A DNA stretch of 64,000 nucleotides. It comes from Isoperla grammatica (Eukaryota; Arthropoda; Insecta; Plecoptera; Perlodidae). The translations under genes were made by a program, and so were the position numbers. Below the pieces are notes generated by a model. It saw only the letters and a list, made by a program, of their open reading frames with translations, ran no database searches and was not told where the DNA came from. The stretch lies in contig OX246739.1 in assembly GCA_945910005.1 (NCBI GenBank), positions 37,644,608-37,708,607 on the forward strand. The letters are read 5' to 3'. This document shows, in pieces, positions 51,117 through 63,160 of the stretch. Each line of letters begins with the position of its first letter. Position 1 is the stretch's first letter.

Positions 51117-51119
51117 TTA

Positions 51120-54100
51120 TGTCGCACATCGATCTCCAACCAAGGAGTACAGTGTCACGTCAGATGTGTCCGAGTAATGTTGCTATATCGTTATGCGCTC
51201 GTCATGGAATCTGTACAAGATGCTTCAGGTTTGTAAATGTATTTTCGTTTGATATTATCGATCAATAATGTGGTCTTTGTTTCGATTATCGATGTTTTAC
51301 TGTACCGTTGTGCGTCCCTAGTTACGAGGTCGATACATTGTCGACTCTCCCACTGAAAGTCGATTAGTGAATAGCGAGAAAGTGAGGTGATTATAGTGGA
51401 CAATAATTAATACAGATATTTAAATTCATTTATATATTTTTTTTTTTAAATTAGGATCTTCAGCAGACTAGACAGATGGTTGAGTATGAGTTGTTTGTCC
51501 TAGGGCAATGAAGACACGGAAGACCGGGGTGGGTGGGGGTAGACAGTGGTACAAGAATGCAACTTGTACTGCAATCTCTACGTGGAATGCATTGCATGTA
51601 TAAGCATTACAGAAAGTGAAACTATTCCATTTTCTTTTTGTCAGATTTGATTACAAAATTCATCACTGTTCGCTGTTCGGAATCTGCAAAATCATCTTCG
51701 GTAGAGAGAAAAAGTGAAATGGATCGTTTCATTTTTTTCGCGGGAAAGCAGACGGGCGCCCCCCCCCCCCCCCCCTCCCCGGCATTCTTCTCCGATTTCG
51801 ATACTTATACTATATACATCGATACTTTGTTCTTATTTATATACTTATCTAAAGAGGAATTTTGCTTCCCGCCTTGATACGCGCCCGAGTTTTGAACTTT
51901 TTGTGGGGGGCATCGCTAAAGTGCCGAGTGCCGGCTCATGTCTGGTGAAACCAAGTTACATGATCGGTCATGAAGCGATGGAGCGAGTGAAGAAAGCTGG
52001 ACAAATACCGAACGTATAAGAGGACCGGCAGCATTCTTGCGCATTGGTCTTGTTAGCTTTGTCTACGTCACAACTGGGTAGAATACAGTCGGGACCATGG
52101 GTCACGTGAGTACGCAATTATTGTTGTTGTTATTGTTGTTGTTGTGGTAGTGGTGGATGATGGAGCTATCACATAGTCTCATACTATACTTGGTTCCAAC
52201 CTAAAACACCCTGCCAACCACTAACCTGAAAGGGCTACTTAGCCGTCGCCTTCTTTGTTGAAAGTTGTACATGCCAGTCATGTATAAAATCTCCAGCGAC
52301 AGTCGATTCGGTGACATAATTACAGTTATAAAATGCCGGGACCTCCCCTATACAGGGTTAGCTGTATGTGGTCAAGTTATTTTTCCGTAGGGTTTGTAGC
52401 TGTCGGTACCGGCCGAGAAGGCGAGTGCTTTCTTGAATAATGGGGATGATTGACATCGATTATCTACACAATAACTTCGCATCCTTTCAGGTCAGTGATT
52501 GGCAGGGTGTTTCTTAGGTACGAACCACCTATAGACATGGTTATCTCACATTTTTGACATTATTACCTTTGGGTACAGTATACGTACGTATCCAGTAGCG
52601 AATCTCCTATATATACAGCATGCCCATTGAATAAATTGCGCCATAAACAGAAGCCATCAGCTGCTTCCCTGCGACACTAGCGCGGCGTAGTGATAACATT
52701 GTGGAGGGAGATACATTGTTTAAACTACCTCAAGTTGTATTAGTGCTACGACTATTCACCTACCACTTTGCTAGCCCCACAACATATATGCATAAGCCTG
52801 TGCGCGTGTGTTCGCACAGTACAGGAAACAAATTTTGCTCGTGTTTTGCTACTGGATATATACCAACAGTGCTTTGGGTTTAAAAAAATAGCTACAAATA
52901 GGCCAATATAACAATAGTAACTCCTCCCTGCTTTGGTTCCAAAGTTAACAACATGACAAATTCAAACCGGCCATTTTATTAGAACCTTTCCTTTCATTGC
53001 AAATTGTTTGTAGGCCTACAACATTGCGTGTAAACTTATTTGGATCGCAGATATTGGGATAGACGCTACGATTGAATTACGAGTATAAGCTGAGGTCTGA
53101 GGATACTTCTTCTTCTCATTGTGAGGGACCGTTTATCTCCCATGTTCTGAATAGATTAGCATTTAGTACGTATAAGTAAATACTTCTTGCAAACGGTGAA
53201 CCGAGAGAGTAATAAATACAACCGGACGTCGCTGCTTCTGAAAGGTTAACTTTTTACCTGAGTGACCTTGCATTGTTGATTGAAATCTTAAGAACAAATT
53301 AAAACTGTCTCCGAAATAGGTGAAGAAATGAATATTTAAAACGTGCGAAGTTACCGAAAGGCAAAAACATTTCTGCATTTTTCTTCTGAGAATTGTTTTC
53401 TGTATTATTATTTGTAACAAATCGCGTTTTATTCGGTCACAAATATGAGGTGTACTTCACTTATCACGAGATAAATATTGTCAGGAAACCAGCTCCATGT
53501 TCGATGAATGGGGGGGGTGGGGGGTAATGTAGGTGGAGGTCCCCCACATCAGCACCGCAGACATAATAGTGTCGTTATGTTGGAGGCATATACAGATTGG
53601 CTGCTGAACGGGAAAATTTCACCACCTTTTAGTGTATTGGTTTTATTGCAATAAGCAAGCACCAAATATGATAACTGATCACCAAAAGATTATGCATTTC
53701 AACGATTACGTTTATGAATGTATCATTTAATATTTAGAGCTCATTCATTGCAGACACTCAATAAATCTGGGGGGGAGCAGCCCCCATCATGCTCTGTGTA
53801 TGAATGTCACACATTTTTGACAACGGCTGTTTTGACGGGTTTTCATTACCAAATCATTATCATCTCACTCGTCCTTGCACTCACCGTGTCACATTATGCT
53901 CTACAGCGATACTAATTGCTCCTGTAATATACTCTGTCACACTGGGCTACGACATGACCGTTATACAAGGCCGCAGTGTCAACAACTTGAGTCTAGACGT
54001 TAATGCAGCACATTACTCATCCAAGGCCTAACTTGCGGGTTTTCTGGAGATTCTTCAACATAACGATACATAACGGATGAAAAGTACGGGTACAAGTAAT

Positions 54101-55250
54101 TGAAACGTGGGATTTTCATAGACACATCATTATTGTTTTTGTGATAATAGTATGGGGGGAGGGGGCGGGGGTCCTACAGATGGTCCTAGTTCGAATGCAA
54201 GATAATCATTGTTTTAGGTTTATTGGCTGATTTAATCTATATTGACTCTATTCTTTATCATTTTGGGAAGGAAACCAAGAAAAAACTGAAAGGTTTAAGT
54301 TTTAGCTTCTGGAATTTACGTATTATCTATAACCACGAAGATTCAAAATTCTCTTCTTAAAATTTCAGTAATATTGAGATTCTTAAAAAAGAAAAAGAAA
54401 TTATCTTGATGCTCTGGGACCATAAGCACCAGCATCAACACGAAAGTGGAAGGTCTATAATAAATGTAAACGGTAACTTTGTAACACGTCGTATTACAGC
54501 AACAATAGATACATATAACACAACAAGCGCTAACGCTCCGTTAGTCTTCTTTGCGTCCCAAGCCTAACAAGCGACACTAATCGCCAATCAATGGCTCTAA
54601 ACGCTGTCAACGGTTCACTGATTTGTAGCAGTTTTCTCTTCGCTGGCAAAGTAATTATTGTGTCTTATTTAATGATTGCGCAGAAAAACATTACGTTAAA
54701 ATTACAGTCACATAACTGTCTCACTGATCAATCCATTACATTGTGATTGAATAATAGTTGTTTGATATGTTGTAATTATATCATTCCGAAAGATATCCAA
54801 GTATCCATTTATGTGTAGTATAACTGTCACATCTCCATGCAAAATATTGTTGTACTCACACATGCTCTACTCAAAGGTTTTAAATAGATTCTGGATACGA
54901 GCTGCAACTGGCATTAATCAGCAGTGACGACTACAGCACCCTACTTATTTCACCGTAATTACCTCATTCATATAATCTTCTCATCTCATCTCTTACATAA
55001 GCATTTATCTCTCTTATTTGTGGAGCAAAATGATTGCACACCCGAATTCTTGATTATTACCAAATCTCACATCTTGATAACACCTCTCATACATGGTTTT
55101 GGTTGGGTGGTCAGAGTTACGCATAGTTTAACACGTCTTTACCAATTAACAGTTGCGATATTTATAACGTGTATTTCAAACACATTTTAATAATAACGAT
55201 GTGGCATCTCGTTTTATTTAATGTTTAAAACACTTTCAGAACACATAAAT
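51120..55250. other. No gene recognised between the palindrome and the downstream gene
   Basis: Mostly AT-rich with C or G homopolymers at about 51760-51774 and 53507-53523. A well-placed ACCATGG at 52094-52100 is followed by ATG GGT CAC|GTGAGT, a possible tiny first exon (52097-52105), but nothing proves its use. Confidence 0.35.
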
Positions 55251-55274
55251 TGAATGACTGTTATAATGTTTCAG

Positions 55275-55332
55275 ACATGGTTCTTTCTCCCACTTCTGTA
55301 CGCACTTGTGCCCTTCCTGCATGTAACGAACG
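55275..55332 (+). CDS. Candidate signal-peptide exon of an unknown secreted protein
   Basis: Between TTTCAG (ending 55274) and the donor G|GTAAGT (55333), the phase-0 frame reads TWFFLPLLYALVPFLHVTNG, a classic hydrophobic signal-peptide core with a plausible cleavage region. The same frame also opens at an upstream ATG (55254), so this may instead be a first exon. It ends in phase 1, but the next candidate exon at 56004 is phase 0, so an intermediate exon is missing, a different donor is used, or the two do not belong together. Confidence 0.35.
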
Positions 55333-56003
55333 GTAAGTGTCTGACAAGTAGACATGACTTATATGTAAGGCCATGCCGAGGAGTGCTGTGTACATGCACT
55401 TTGGACATCCATCGAAATATCTCAAAACGTAACGAAACAACAACTAAAATAGTTTTGCTACCAAATACTGTTTAAATTAAATTGTATGGACTAATTTAAA
55501 GTAACTAAAATCCATTGCAATAATTGTGTAATTCTTGACTTGCATTTCAAAGGATTCACAGAAAACATAAAATAGTACAAATATATATTTATTATGCCAT
55601 TTATGGAGTAGTGTGGTATAGATTTTAATAAGTGGTTTAAATGCTTTAATGAGTAAGCTGTAATGATGAAAAAAAAGGTATGCAATTTTTTTGGTTCTAA
55701 GAATCTAAGATGTTGAAATACCCCTGTTATATATCATTATTATGAAATGTCGAAATATGTGTAAACATGATATATTACTTCCTTCAATGTGTAACAATGA
55801 ATACGAAAAGGAGGTTCTGATAACCGGATATGAAGATAATGTTTGTCTTTGCATCTTCTAAATACATGTTTCAACATTCATAACATATTTATAAACCCAG
55901 TGTACTGATAACCATCATCGATCAGCAACTGTGATAATGATTGTTGTTGTTATTTGTTATCGGCGAGTTGGGACCACTGATGACCTCGCTGTCTCCCCCT
56001 CAG

Positions 56004-56096
56004 CCAATCACGAAGGTGCAAACCGTGCGCTGCTTGGATGAGAACATCAAGATGGACGACGACAGAAACTATGAGATCGAGAAGCACAAACGAGAT
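56004..56096 (+). CDS. Candidate internal exon of the downstream gene
   Basis: A strong acceptor (CCCCCTCAG, ending 56003) is followed by 31 codons reading TKVQTVRCLDENIKMDDDRN then YEIEKHKRD, ending at GTAATC (57 % GC-type codons unlike the intron). The donor is non-ideal. Phase 0 on both sides joins it to the last exon at 58449. The family is not recognised. Confidence 0.4.
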
Positions 56097-56311
56097 GTAA
56101 TCACTCTTAACATATGATAATAATAGACCTGTGCTTTATTACAGAATTAATTAAAAACAACAAATAAAATGACAATATAAATTAAGATAAACATATTAAC
56201 TCAAATAGTCGGCCATGACCCTTGCAATAACGAACAATCTAAATACAACAGATTAATACCATTCAACGAAAAACATGTAGGGTGGAGGTCGAATATCTGG
56301 CACACGATTAA

Positions 56312-57041
56312 AGGGGTTCTCACCCGCTACACCAAAAAAATATGTTTAACTAAGGCTGATTAGCTATGAAATAAGCGACTAAATGAAAAGAAATCGGGTT
56401 CACCATAACCCGGGGAAAAAATATCAAAGTTAGTGATTTTCGAGCTAGGTCCCATCGGCGAAAATCTCCCATAAGAAATAGCATTGGGACGACCTGTATG
56501 CCTTGGGACCTTGGAGGATTCTGCTCCAAAAAAAAATGATGTAATACTTTTCGCTGCGTCTTTCTTTTCTGCGTATTTCGTATATTTTGGTTTTGTAATC
56601 GGAGCTTCCGTTCAGGTACAAAATAAAGATGTGTAATCGGGTGCTCCATTTCGTTTTGAGCGTTGCTGTGCGTTGCTGTGCACGTCGAGTCGGCGGGTGT
56701 CGACTGTCGAGTTGGTGTCAAGTAAGCCAAGCGAGAGAGAGAGAGAGTTAGAGAGAGAGAGTAGTAGTATTGGGAGGGGAAATAGTCAACGCATGCACAA
56801 TGAACGCGGTCTGCTATGCGGTGTCAAATGGAGTACACCAAGGCCGTCTAGATATATCGCTTCGAGTACACTCGCACCAAAAGCCGGCTGACACCAACAG
56901 TCGCCGCGGCAGTTAACCAGAAATTTCATTAATTAATAACAATTCACAGGTTTCAACTTACGATGTTTAATGGTTCATTATCGATTGGTGTGGTGCAGTA
57001 GATCATATGGTAAAAAATAAATCTAGCGGGTGAGAACCCCT
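56312..57041. mobile_element. 730-bp non-autonomous DNA transposon with TTAA target duplication
   Basis: Perfect 18-bp terminal inverted repeats AGGGGTTCTCACCCGCTA are flanked by TTAA at 56308-56311 and 57042-57045. TTAA duplications are made by piggyBac and Kolobok superfamilies. There is no transposase frame. A GA-rich microsatellite lies inside (about 56730-56762). Confidence 0.85.
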
Positions 57042-57772
57042 TTAAGGTCAAGTCACCACTGAAATGTATGTGTTAGTTTTTGCTGTACTTATTACTTCCA
57101 GATAATACGTGGATGATATCTGATTGCCTATTCTGTACAATATTCGAACCTCCGTTACTGTTCAGTTATTACTGTGGAGATCTGCGCTATAACCCATATG
57201 ACCCATATAACCCATATGACATTGTATAACTGTTTTATTGTTTTGCATCATCAATATCCCTGGCAAGACGTGCCATGGGAGGATGTTTGAAACATGTTTT
57301 TATAACTATGGGAACTTTCATATAAAGTAGTCAGTCACGAGGGTTTCTTTATCCCTACTGTCGGTATAACAAATAAATTGAGAAGTACCAGTCCTATCAT
57401 TGGCACACTTGATACAAACTTCCCTCATGATATGATTAATGAGTACACGTGGAAATTACAATTGAACAACAACACACGTACAAATACACAAAGATCATAT
57501 CAAATTAATATCCCTGGATGTAATGAAGATAGTGGAGATAGTTCCGCTCGACCCGACTTGACGATATTGTCCGTCAGAAATGGCGGGAAGGCTGAGCACA
57601 GCCTTGCTAATTACCATTCAACGCGCGGTGCAGAATACGAAGACGAGAGTCCTTCGCGCTCGAGTAAACCCGGAGTAACCCGAAGCCGCGTGCAATGTTC
57701 ACAGAGACGAAGCAGCCTCCTTACTCGGGCAGTCGAGACGCTTTACTGTCTCTGACTGTCTCATTGTTGCAG

Positions 57773-58018
57773 GAAGATTTACGAGTAGGGTTTGCCAACA
57801 TTGCCACTTTAGCAGACTCCAATTGGGGACTAAATAATTGTCAAACAGGTGTGAAATCAACAGGCGTTTTGGGGAATCCTGGCGGCTTTCCAGTGCCAAA
57901 GGGGTATTGTTTGAAGATTGGTTTTCGTAAAATATACGTTTTTAATACCTTTGAGAGATATCTTAAATTTTCAATAGTATTCTCTTGTCTCTGGTTGACA
58001 AGTAGTACAGCGATATAA
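57773..58018 (+). CDS. Possible alternative terminal exon of the downstream gene
   Basis: Good acceptor (polypyrimidine tract, TTGCAG ending 57772) then an open phase-0 frame beginning EDLRVGFANIATLADSN and ending FSIVFSCLWLTSSTAI before TAA. It starts like the last exon at 58449 (EDVRVV) and also ends in a hydrophobic tail. A candidate AATAAA is at about 58252. The similarity is short and may be chance or a repeat, so this is weak. Confidence 0.2.
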   Translation, partial: EDLRVGFANIATLADSNWGLNNCQTGVKSTGVLGNPGGFPVPKGYCLKIGFRKIYVFNTFERYLKFSIVFSCLWLTSSTAI

Positions 58019-58448
58019 AAATAGTTAAAACCCTACTTTTCGGTTTGTTGACACAGTAACAGATGAGCAGTCAGCTCGTAAAAGAACGTTGCTTGGGAGA
58101 TGAGTCGTATCTTTTTGGCAATTACCATTATTTTTGAACTTTTGACTTTCACACACGCACAACACATATGGCCAAATGTTTCCCACAGTTGATCAGGACA
58201 CAGAAGTGAAGAGCTCCACAGTCGCACTAATCGAAATATGATTTAGCATGAACAATAAAAATGTGATTGTCAATTTCATCAATCACTCTCACAAATTTGT
58301 CATATACACAGTCCATGGTCGATGCAAAATAATAGACTATCTTTAGGGATGTTTATGTATCATTTATCGAAAATGTTGTAAAGTGTTTTCTCAAACTGAA
58401 TCTTTGTGAAACATGTTTGAGAAACTAACTATAGTATTCTTGTCGCAG

Positions 58449-59039
58449 GAAGACGTGAGGGTAGTGATGACAACTCGATCTCGACGAAACACCAATTGCG
58501 TAGTCAAATCTTCAGTCGAAGAGGACGAAAACGACCAAAACATTAATTATCAACATACTAATTATTTCAATAACGAACCACAAAACAATTACCCAACTAA
58601 CAACAACGGAAGCAATACCAACTTTGACACTTTACATAACCAAGGGGACTACATCAACATCCTGCATTTCAATGTGCCCGATACAAACACGACATGGGTG
58701 GAGGATCCGAGTGGGGTTCCCCTCGGCTTCCCGCCATTATCCCAACCGGATGAGGGGTACGAGACGGTAAAGAAGTCCGGCTTCGAGACCGACGTACAGC
58801 GACAGGAGTCGTACAAGCATCGGGAGTACAGCGAAGAGACACGAAGACAGCCGACGCAGGGCTGGCGTAACTACGGGGATAGCTACCGTACCTATAGGCC
58901 GGGCGGTAACAAGGGCTACGAGGCGAGTGCCAATGATGTTGACTACGAGTGGAAGTATAATGGACAGATCAACGGGGGTAGCCGGATGTTGATATGTCCG
59001 GGGTTGTTGGCTATCTGGGCATCTGCGGTTCTCATTTAA
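58449..59039 (+). CDS. Last exon of an unknown, possibly GPI-anchored protein
   Basis: Acceptor TCGCAG ends at 58448; stop TAA is at 59037-59039; phase 0. The ~196-residue product starts EDVRVVMTTRSRRNTNC, has an Asn/Gln-rich stretch with N-glycosylation sequons (NGS, NTT), a GC-rich, Glu/Tyr/Arg-rich part (GYETVKKSGFETDVQRQ), and ends NGGSRMLICPGLLAIW, ASAVLI. The small residues followed by a hydrophobic terminus resemble a GPI-attachment signal. Codon use in the second half matches the MLCK exons. AATAAA at 59114 follows the stop by 75 nt. Family not recognised; the upstream exons are only partly resolved. Confidence 0.55.
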   Translation, partial: EDVRVVMTTRSRRNTNCVVKSSVEEDENDQNINYQHTNYFNNEPQNNYPTNNNGSNTNFDTLHNQGDYINILHFNVPDTNTTWVEDPSGVPLGFPPLSQPDEGYETVKKSGFETDVQRQESYKHREYSEETRRQPTQGWRNYGDSYRTYRPGGNKGYEASANDVDYEWKYNGQINGGSRMLICPGLLAIWASAVLI

Positions 59040-59113
59040 CTCTGTGTTTGTAGCGTTTTATTTGGTGTTAAGTTTGAAACATATTTCTGTTGTGTGTGTA
59101 CGTACATTGTTAA

Positions 59114-59119
59114 AATAAA
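59114..59119 (+). promoter_or_regulatory. Candidate polyadenylation signal of the downstream gene
   Basis: AATAAA 75 nt after the stop codon of the exon at 58449. Confidence 0.5.
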
Positions 59120-60512
59120 AGCAATATAATATGAAATGCTAGAAGTACATACATACATTATCTAAATAGTCAAAAGAGTCACTGATCACAGTATATACTC
59201 CTATAAAGTATGTGTAATGTTAGACGTTGTTGCTGAATTGATGGAGCACTTTTTCTTCAATTTTGAAATTCTTTTAATTGCCACTTTCATCATGCACAGT
59301 AGTTACAAATGGCTACTATAGGAGGTGCCCTAATGTATATTATTAATTCAGTTCACCAGTTTTTGTTAGGGGCGTCTTGAGCTGTAAATCAATCAAGATC
59401 ATAAGAAACAAATAACAAACAATCAGGCGACTGTACTTGTCGCTTATTGCTTTATGCAACTGTTGCATTAGGGCATAATGAGGCAACTCCCAAATTACAA
59501 TAATATGCAAAGTTAAGTGTGAGGTGGTGGACCATAGAGCTTACTTCATATCATTATGCAGTAAATATTACATACTATTAAAATCTCATTAGAATACTTG
59601 AGATCAAACCGAGACAGTGCATTTCTTATCACTTCATCAGACAACGTAACAAGCGCGATGTGTTAAGTGTTTTGTTTCGTTGGGTTTAAATAAAAACCAT
59701 TTCCAATCAAAGCGTTAATATAAATAAACCCTTCAGACTGCAGCAGAAATAGATTTATATTATATCGGATAAATCAGTCAATTTATAGCAGGGGAACGAT
59801 TTGTCTATATTTTAATTCCGACTTACCTCAATGAAACATACGATATTATGTTCTACAGCTTGACAATGACAACCTTCCCGAGTGTTCAATATAGTGGTTT
59901 TTATTTACACATATCTTAAACAAACGAATATAATAGATAGTTCAAAGACTAAACTTAAGTTAGTTCTTTGTTAGTGGAACATATTCTTATCTGTTAAGTT
60001 TAGATTAAATACGTTTATGATTTAAGATTTTTTTCAACTTCAGTACAGTTTCCATCTTTTTTAGATTGTTTTAAATACTTGACGTTGTCTAGTACCACAA
60101 ATTAATTTTTTTAAATTTATGTTATATAGATATTAATATAGGAGTATAAAAACGTAAAATTACTATCATTTTTAAACTGCCTATGATAAACATGAATTAA
60201 TAAGTACTAGTGTAGTGAGTGTAGTTGTAGTGTAGTACTGTAGTATACCTAAGTGACGAGTAATATTTGTTCGTGTACTCGTATGTGTATGTTTGTTCGT
60301 GTTTTACGTGTGCTGCGTGTGAATGCGTAAGTAGATGTAAGTATGCGTGAGTAACTGATGCGTATACTTGTGAATGTTTGTTTACCTTTATAACAATGTT
60401 TTTCTCACATTATTTTCGTATATGTCGGTATGTTGTAACGTTGTATAATGTATTTACTGTTGTACGTTCAATTTAATACCGTTAGGGAATAAGGTTAATG
60501 TCATTTGCGCCA
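59120..60512. other. No gene recognised
   Basis: AT-rich flank. GTGTAGTTGTAGTGTAGTA- and TGCGTAAGTAG-type simple patches occur at about 60210-60360. Confidence 0.5.
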
Positions 60513-60513
60513 A

Positions 60514-60690
60514 TGCACACGCACACGCACACGCACACGCACACGCACACGCACACGCACACGCACACGCACACGCACACGCACACGCACACGCACACGC
60601 ACACGCACACGCACACGCACACGCACACGCACACGCACACGCACACGCACACGCACACGCACACGCACACGCACACGCACACGCACACGG
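60514..60690. repeat. (GCACAC)n microsatellite, about 29 units
   Basis: An uninterrupted hexamer array (CGCACA / GCACAC). Every frame on both strands is open through it, which explains the repetitive TH, TR, VC and RV translations; none is a gene. Confidence 0.97.
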
Positions 60691-60699
60691 GGTTGTAAA

Positions 60700-62780
60700 T
60701 ATGTCTTGTCATTTTGCCAGGACTTTTGATTGACTTCTCATTGTAGAATATTAGTGCAGCTCAATTATTAATTATGGTTATTATAATATAAGGTCATAAA
60801 TAATTGCTTCGAGGTAATAATTGTGCTAAGCATCCTCTTATAGATGTTTTTGTCCGAGTTCGTGTTCCTTGTTAGTAAAATTATTAAGTATCCATTGTTT
60901 CTTAACTACAACATGACAGTTCTTCCATCGTTTACATTGGAATGAGAAAACTTATTATTTTAATTAATTTTTAAATATTACCATCTCTAACTAGCGTGTA
61001 AAACATTAAAATAATACAGTAACCTTGAGGACACCGGGCGTGAAAACTGGAGGCTCATTTCTATGGGAGGAAACGCATTTCGACACAGCCGTAAAAGTGA
61101 TGCAAATCAACATCAACACACATTCTACGTTAGCCAGACAATGCGGTAGTTTCAGCATCGTTCGTACAACCTTGTGTTAGTCTTATAAGACAATGTTTTA
61201 AGATAACCTCTCGCAGTTTCTGCTTCTACGGAACGTCCGCAAGTTGGGAATGTCTTCGATGCAGGTAAGGATATCCAGTTCCGTGGATTTAGTCACTTTC
61301 AATCATCAATCTGACAACCCATCTGGTGCCATTTGTTATCTGATTAAGGCTTTCATAGTGGGGCTGTCATAATGTTTGGGCAATCTAAGCAGTTAATTTT
61401 TAAGGGGATTTTCTATCTACAAAAACCTAATTTGCACAAAGATGACGATATATTGTTAACTAAATCTTTGAAACTGTTAATAGATATATTATCTATTGAT
61501 GCATTTAAATTGGTTATTGCTTATTGATTATTAATCGGATTAAGATAAACCAAAATAAATACTATAAAAAGTGAAACACTAGAGTAGTTCTCGCATAATC
61601 AAATCTTGTAAGTTGTAAATTATTTGAATTATTGATTATTCTTAAACTAAACAATAGATGTTGATATTTTGATTTGACATCTACCCCTTACATGTTTTTT
61701 TTTTTATTGAATTATCTTTGTGAAATGTACTATTTGAAACTAGTTAATTGGAAAAGTTTATTTTTTATTTTTTCATTTTTGTGCACTCAGTTTTCATAAT
61801 TTTCTGGAACAGCTATAGATAAACGGAAAGGGGGATGTTTGAGCTAATTTGTTAGTTAGATCGTATAGTTATCATATTTTTTTATTTCACTTTTATGCTA
61901 TTGCATTATCATTACCACAGTCACTTACCTAATTACATCAGTGAGTTTGTTATCTTTGTCATTTACCTTTGAATACATTCTTATATATGTTCTTGCAAAT
62001 AATAATAGAACAGCTTCTCCTTGTTGACAAACAGTAAATGATCACTTCAAAGGCTTGCAGATATAAACCCAACCTCCTTCAACAATCTTGCAAGTTATTT
62101 GTGCAATAAGTGGCCATATCTCACAGCACACAACACGGGAATTTACACTTCAATTTCAATGGCTCATTAACTTTTCGGCTTCTCCGCTTGGCTGGCCGCT
62201 GGCATATCTACTCTATTTGCAACACTTGTTAACCATTTTGCACTCAGAGCTTTGAAAGTGTGCTTTGGGTAGCGCTCTCACCCAATACCATGTATACAAT
62301 ATACGTCGTGTAGCAAAGCTCATCATGTTCTCTGTGTCTCCGTAGCGTCTAGCTGTGTGGCTCGTGCTGACGGCCAAGTGCTGCCATGCGGTAACCATCA
62401 ACAAGCTGGCCCTGCCAGGTATGTTACCAGACGAGGGAGTCAGCTCCCCCTCACAAACTCCCAATTTTAATGATTGTGCACAATTAATATGGTAAATATT
62501 TAATTATAACATCCATAAACCTATTCATTTAGATATATATAATGTAATTGGTGAAGCCTGTCATCGTATTTTGCGCTTGTCACTACAGGATAGATAGGTA
62601 GGAAGATTTTTATTTTAGAGCATTCTAAAGCTCCCCCGCCCCCTTTCAGGATTTTCGAACGAAGCTACAAGTCTTCCTTTTACTTTTGCCATCAAAGATG
62701 CAGGTCGGTGCGTTGTGATGCTAAATGCCATCCATCTTGAAATATTACTGCACATCCGGGTATGTTATTGATTCTACCTG
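60700..62780. other. No gene recognised
   Basis: AT-rich sequence with no supported feature. Confidence 0.5.
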
Positions 62781-62849
62781 AACAAGTACCTAGGTCATTG
62801 GGTTTAAAAATGCCTAGGTTTCTTCAACCCCATTCATCGCTTCATGTCC

Positions 62850-63067
62850 TCTTCAGCCAGTACACTTCATTTTATTCTTCTTTTTCTTCTGCTTCATCTT
62901 ATTACCTCTTTTTGTGTTCTGTATTTTGTATTATGTATTTTGTATTTTGTATTTACCTTTTGTATTCTGCATTATGAATTTTGCTTCTTGTATTTTTTAT
63001 CTATAGTGTGGTTTGATGGAAGATAAGGCCTCACTGGCCTTAATCCCGCCATAAATAAAAATACCTT

Positions 63068-63129
<62 letters not shown>

Positions 63130-63160
63130 GCAATCAATCAAGCAATCAATCATTCTTAAC
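62850..63160 (+). repeat. Probable LINE-type retrotransposon 3' end with (CAAT)n tail
   Basis: A T-rich segment with TATTTTGTATT repeats leads into AAGGCCTCACTGGCCTTAAT and CCATAAATAAAAATA, followed by about 18 CAAT/AATC units (63066-63150). A short 3' hairpin (GGCCTCACTGGCC) followed by an A-rich or microsatellite tail is typical of non-LTR retrotransposon 3' ends. No reverse transcriptase frame is present in the window. Confidence 0.5.

Noticed and set aside
51714..52019. 101-codon frame ending HEAMERVKKAGQIPNV
   Set aside because: It runs through a C homopolymer; the protein-like end is short and has no family or splice support.
57378..57755. 125-codon plus-strand frame
   Set aside because: No ATG start, no splice-site support, mixed composition and no recognisable domain.
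60482..60729. Four open frames of 60-76 codons with TH, TR, VC or RV repeats
   Set aside because: All are translations of the GCACAC microsatellite.
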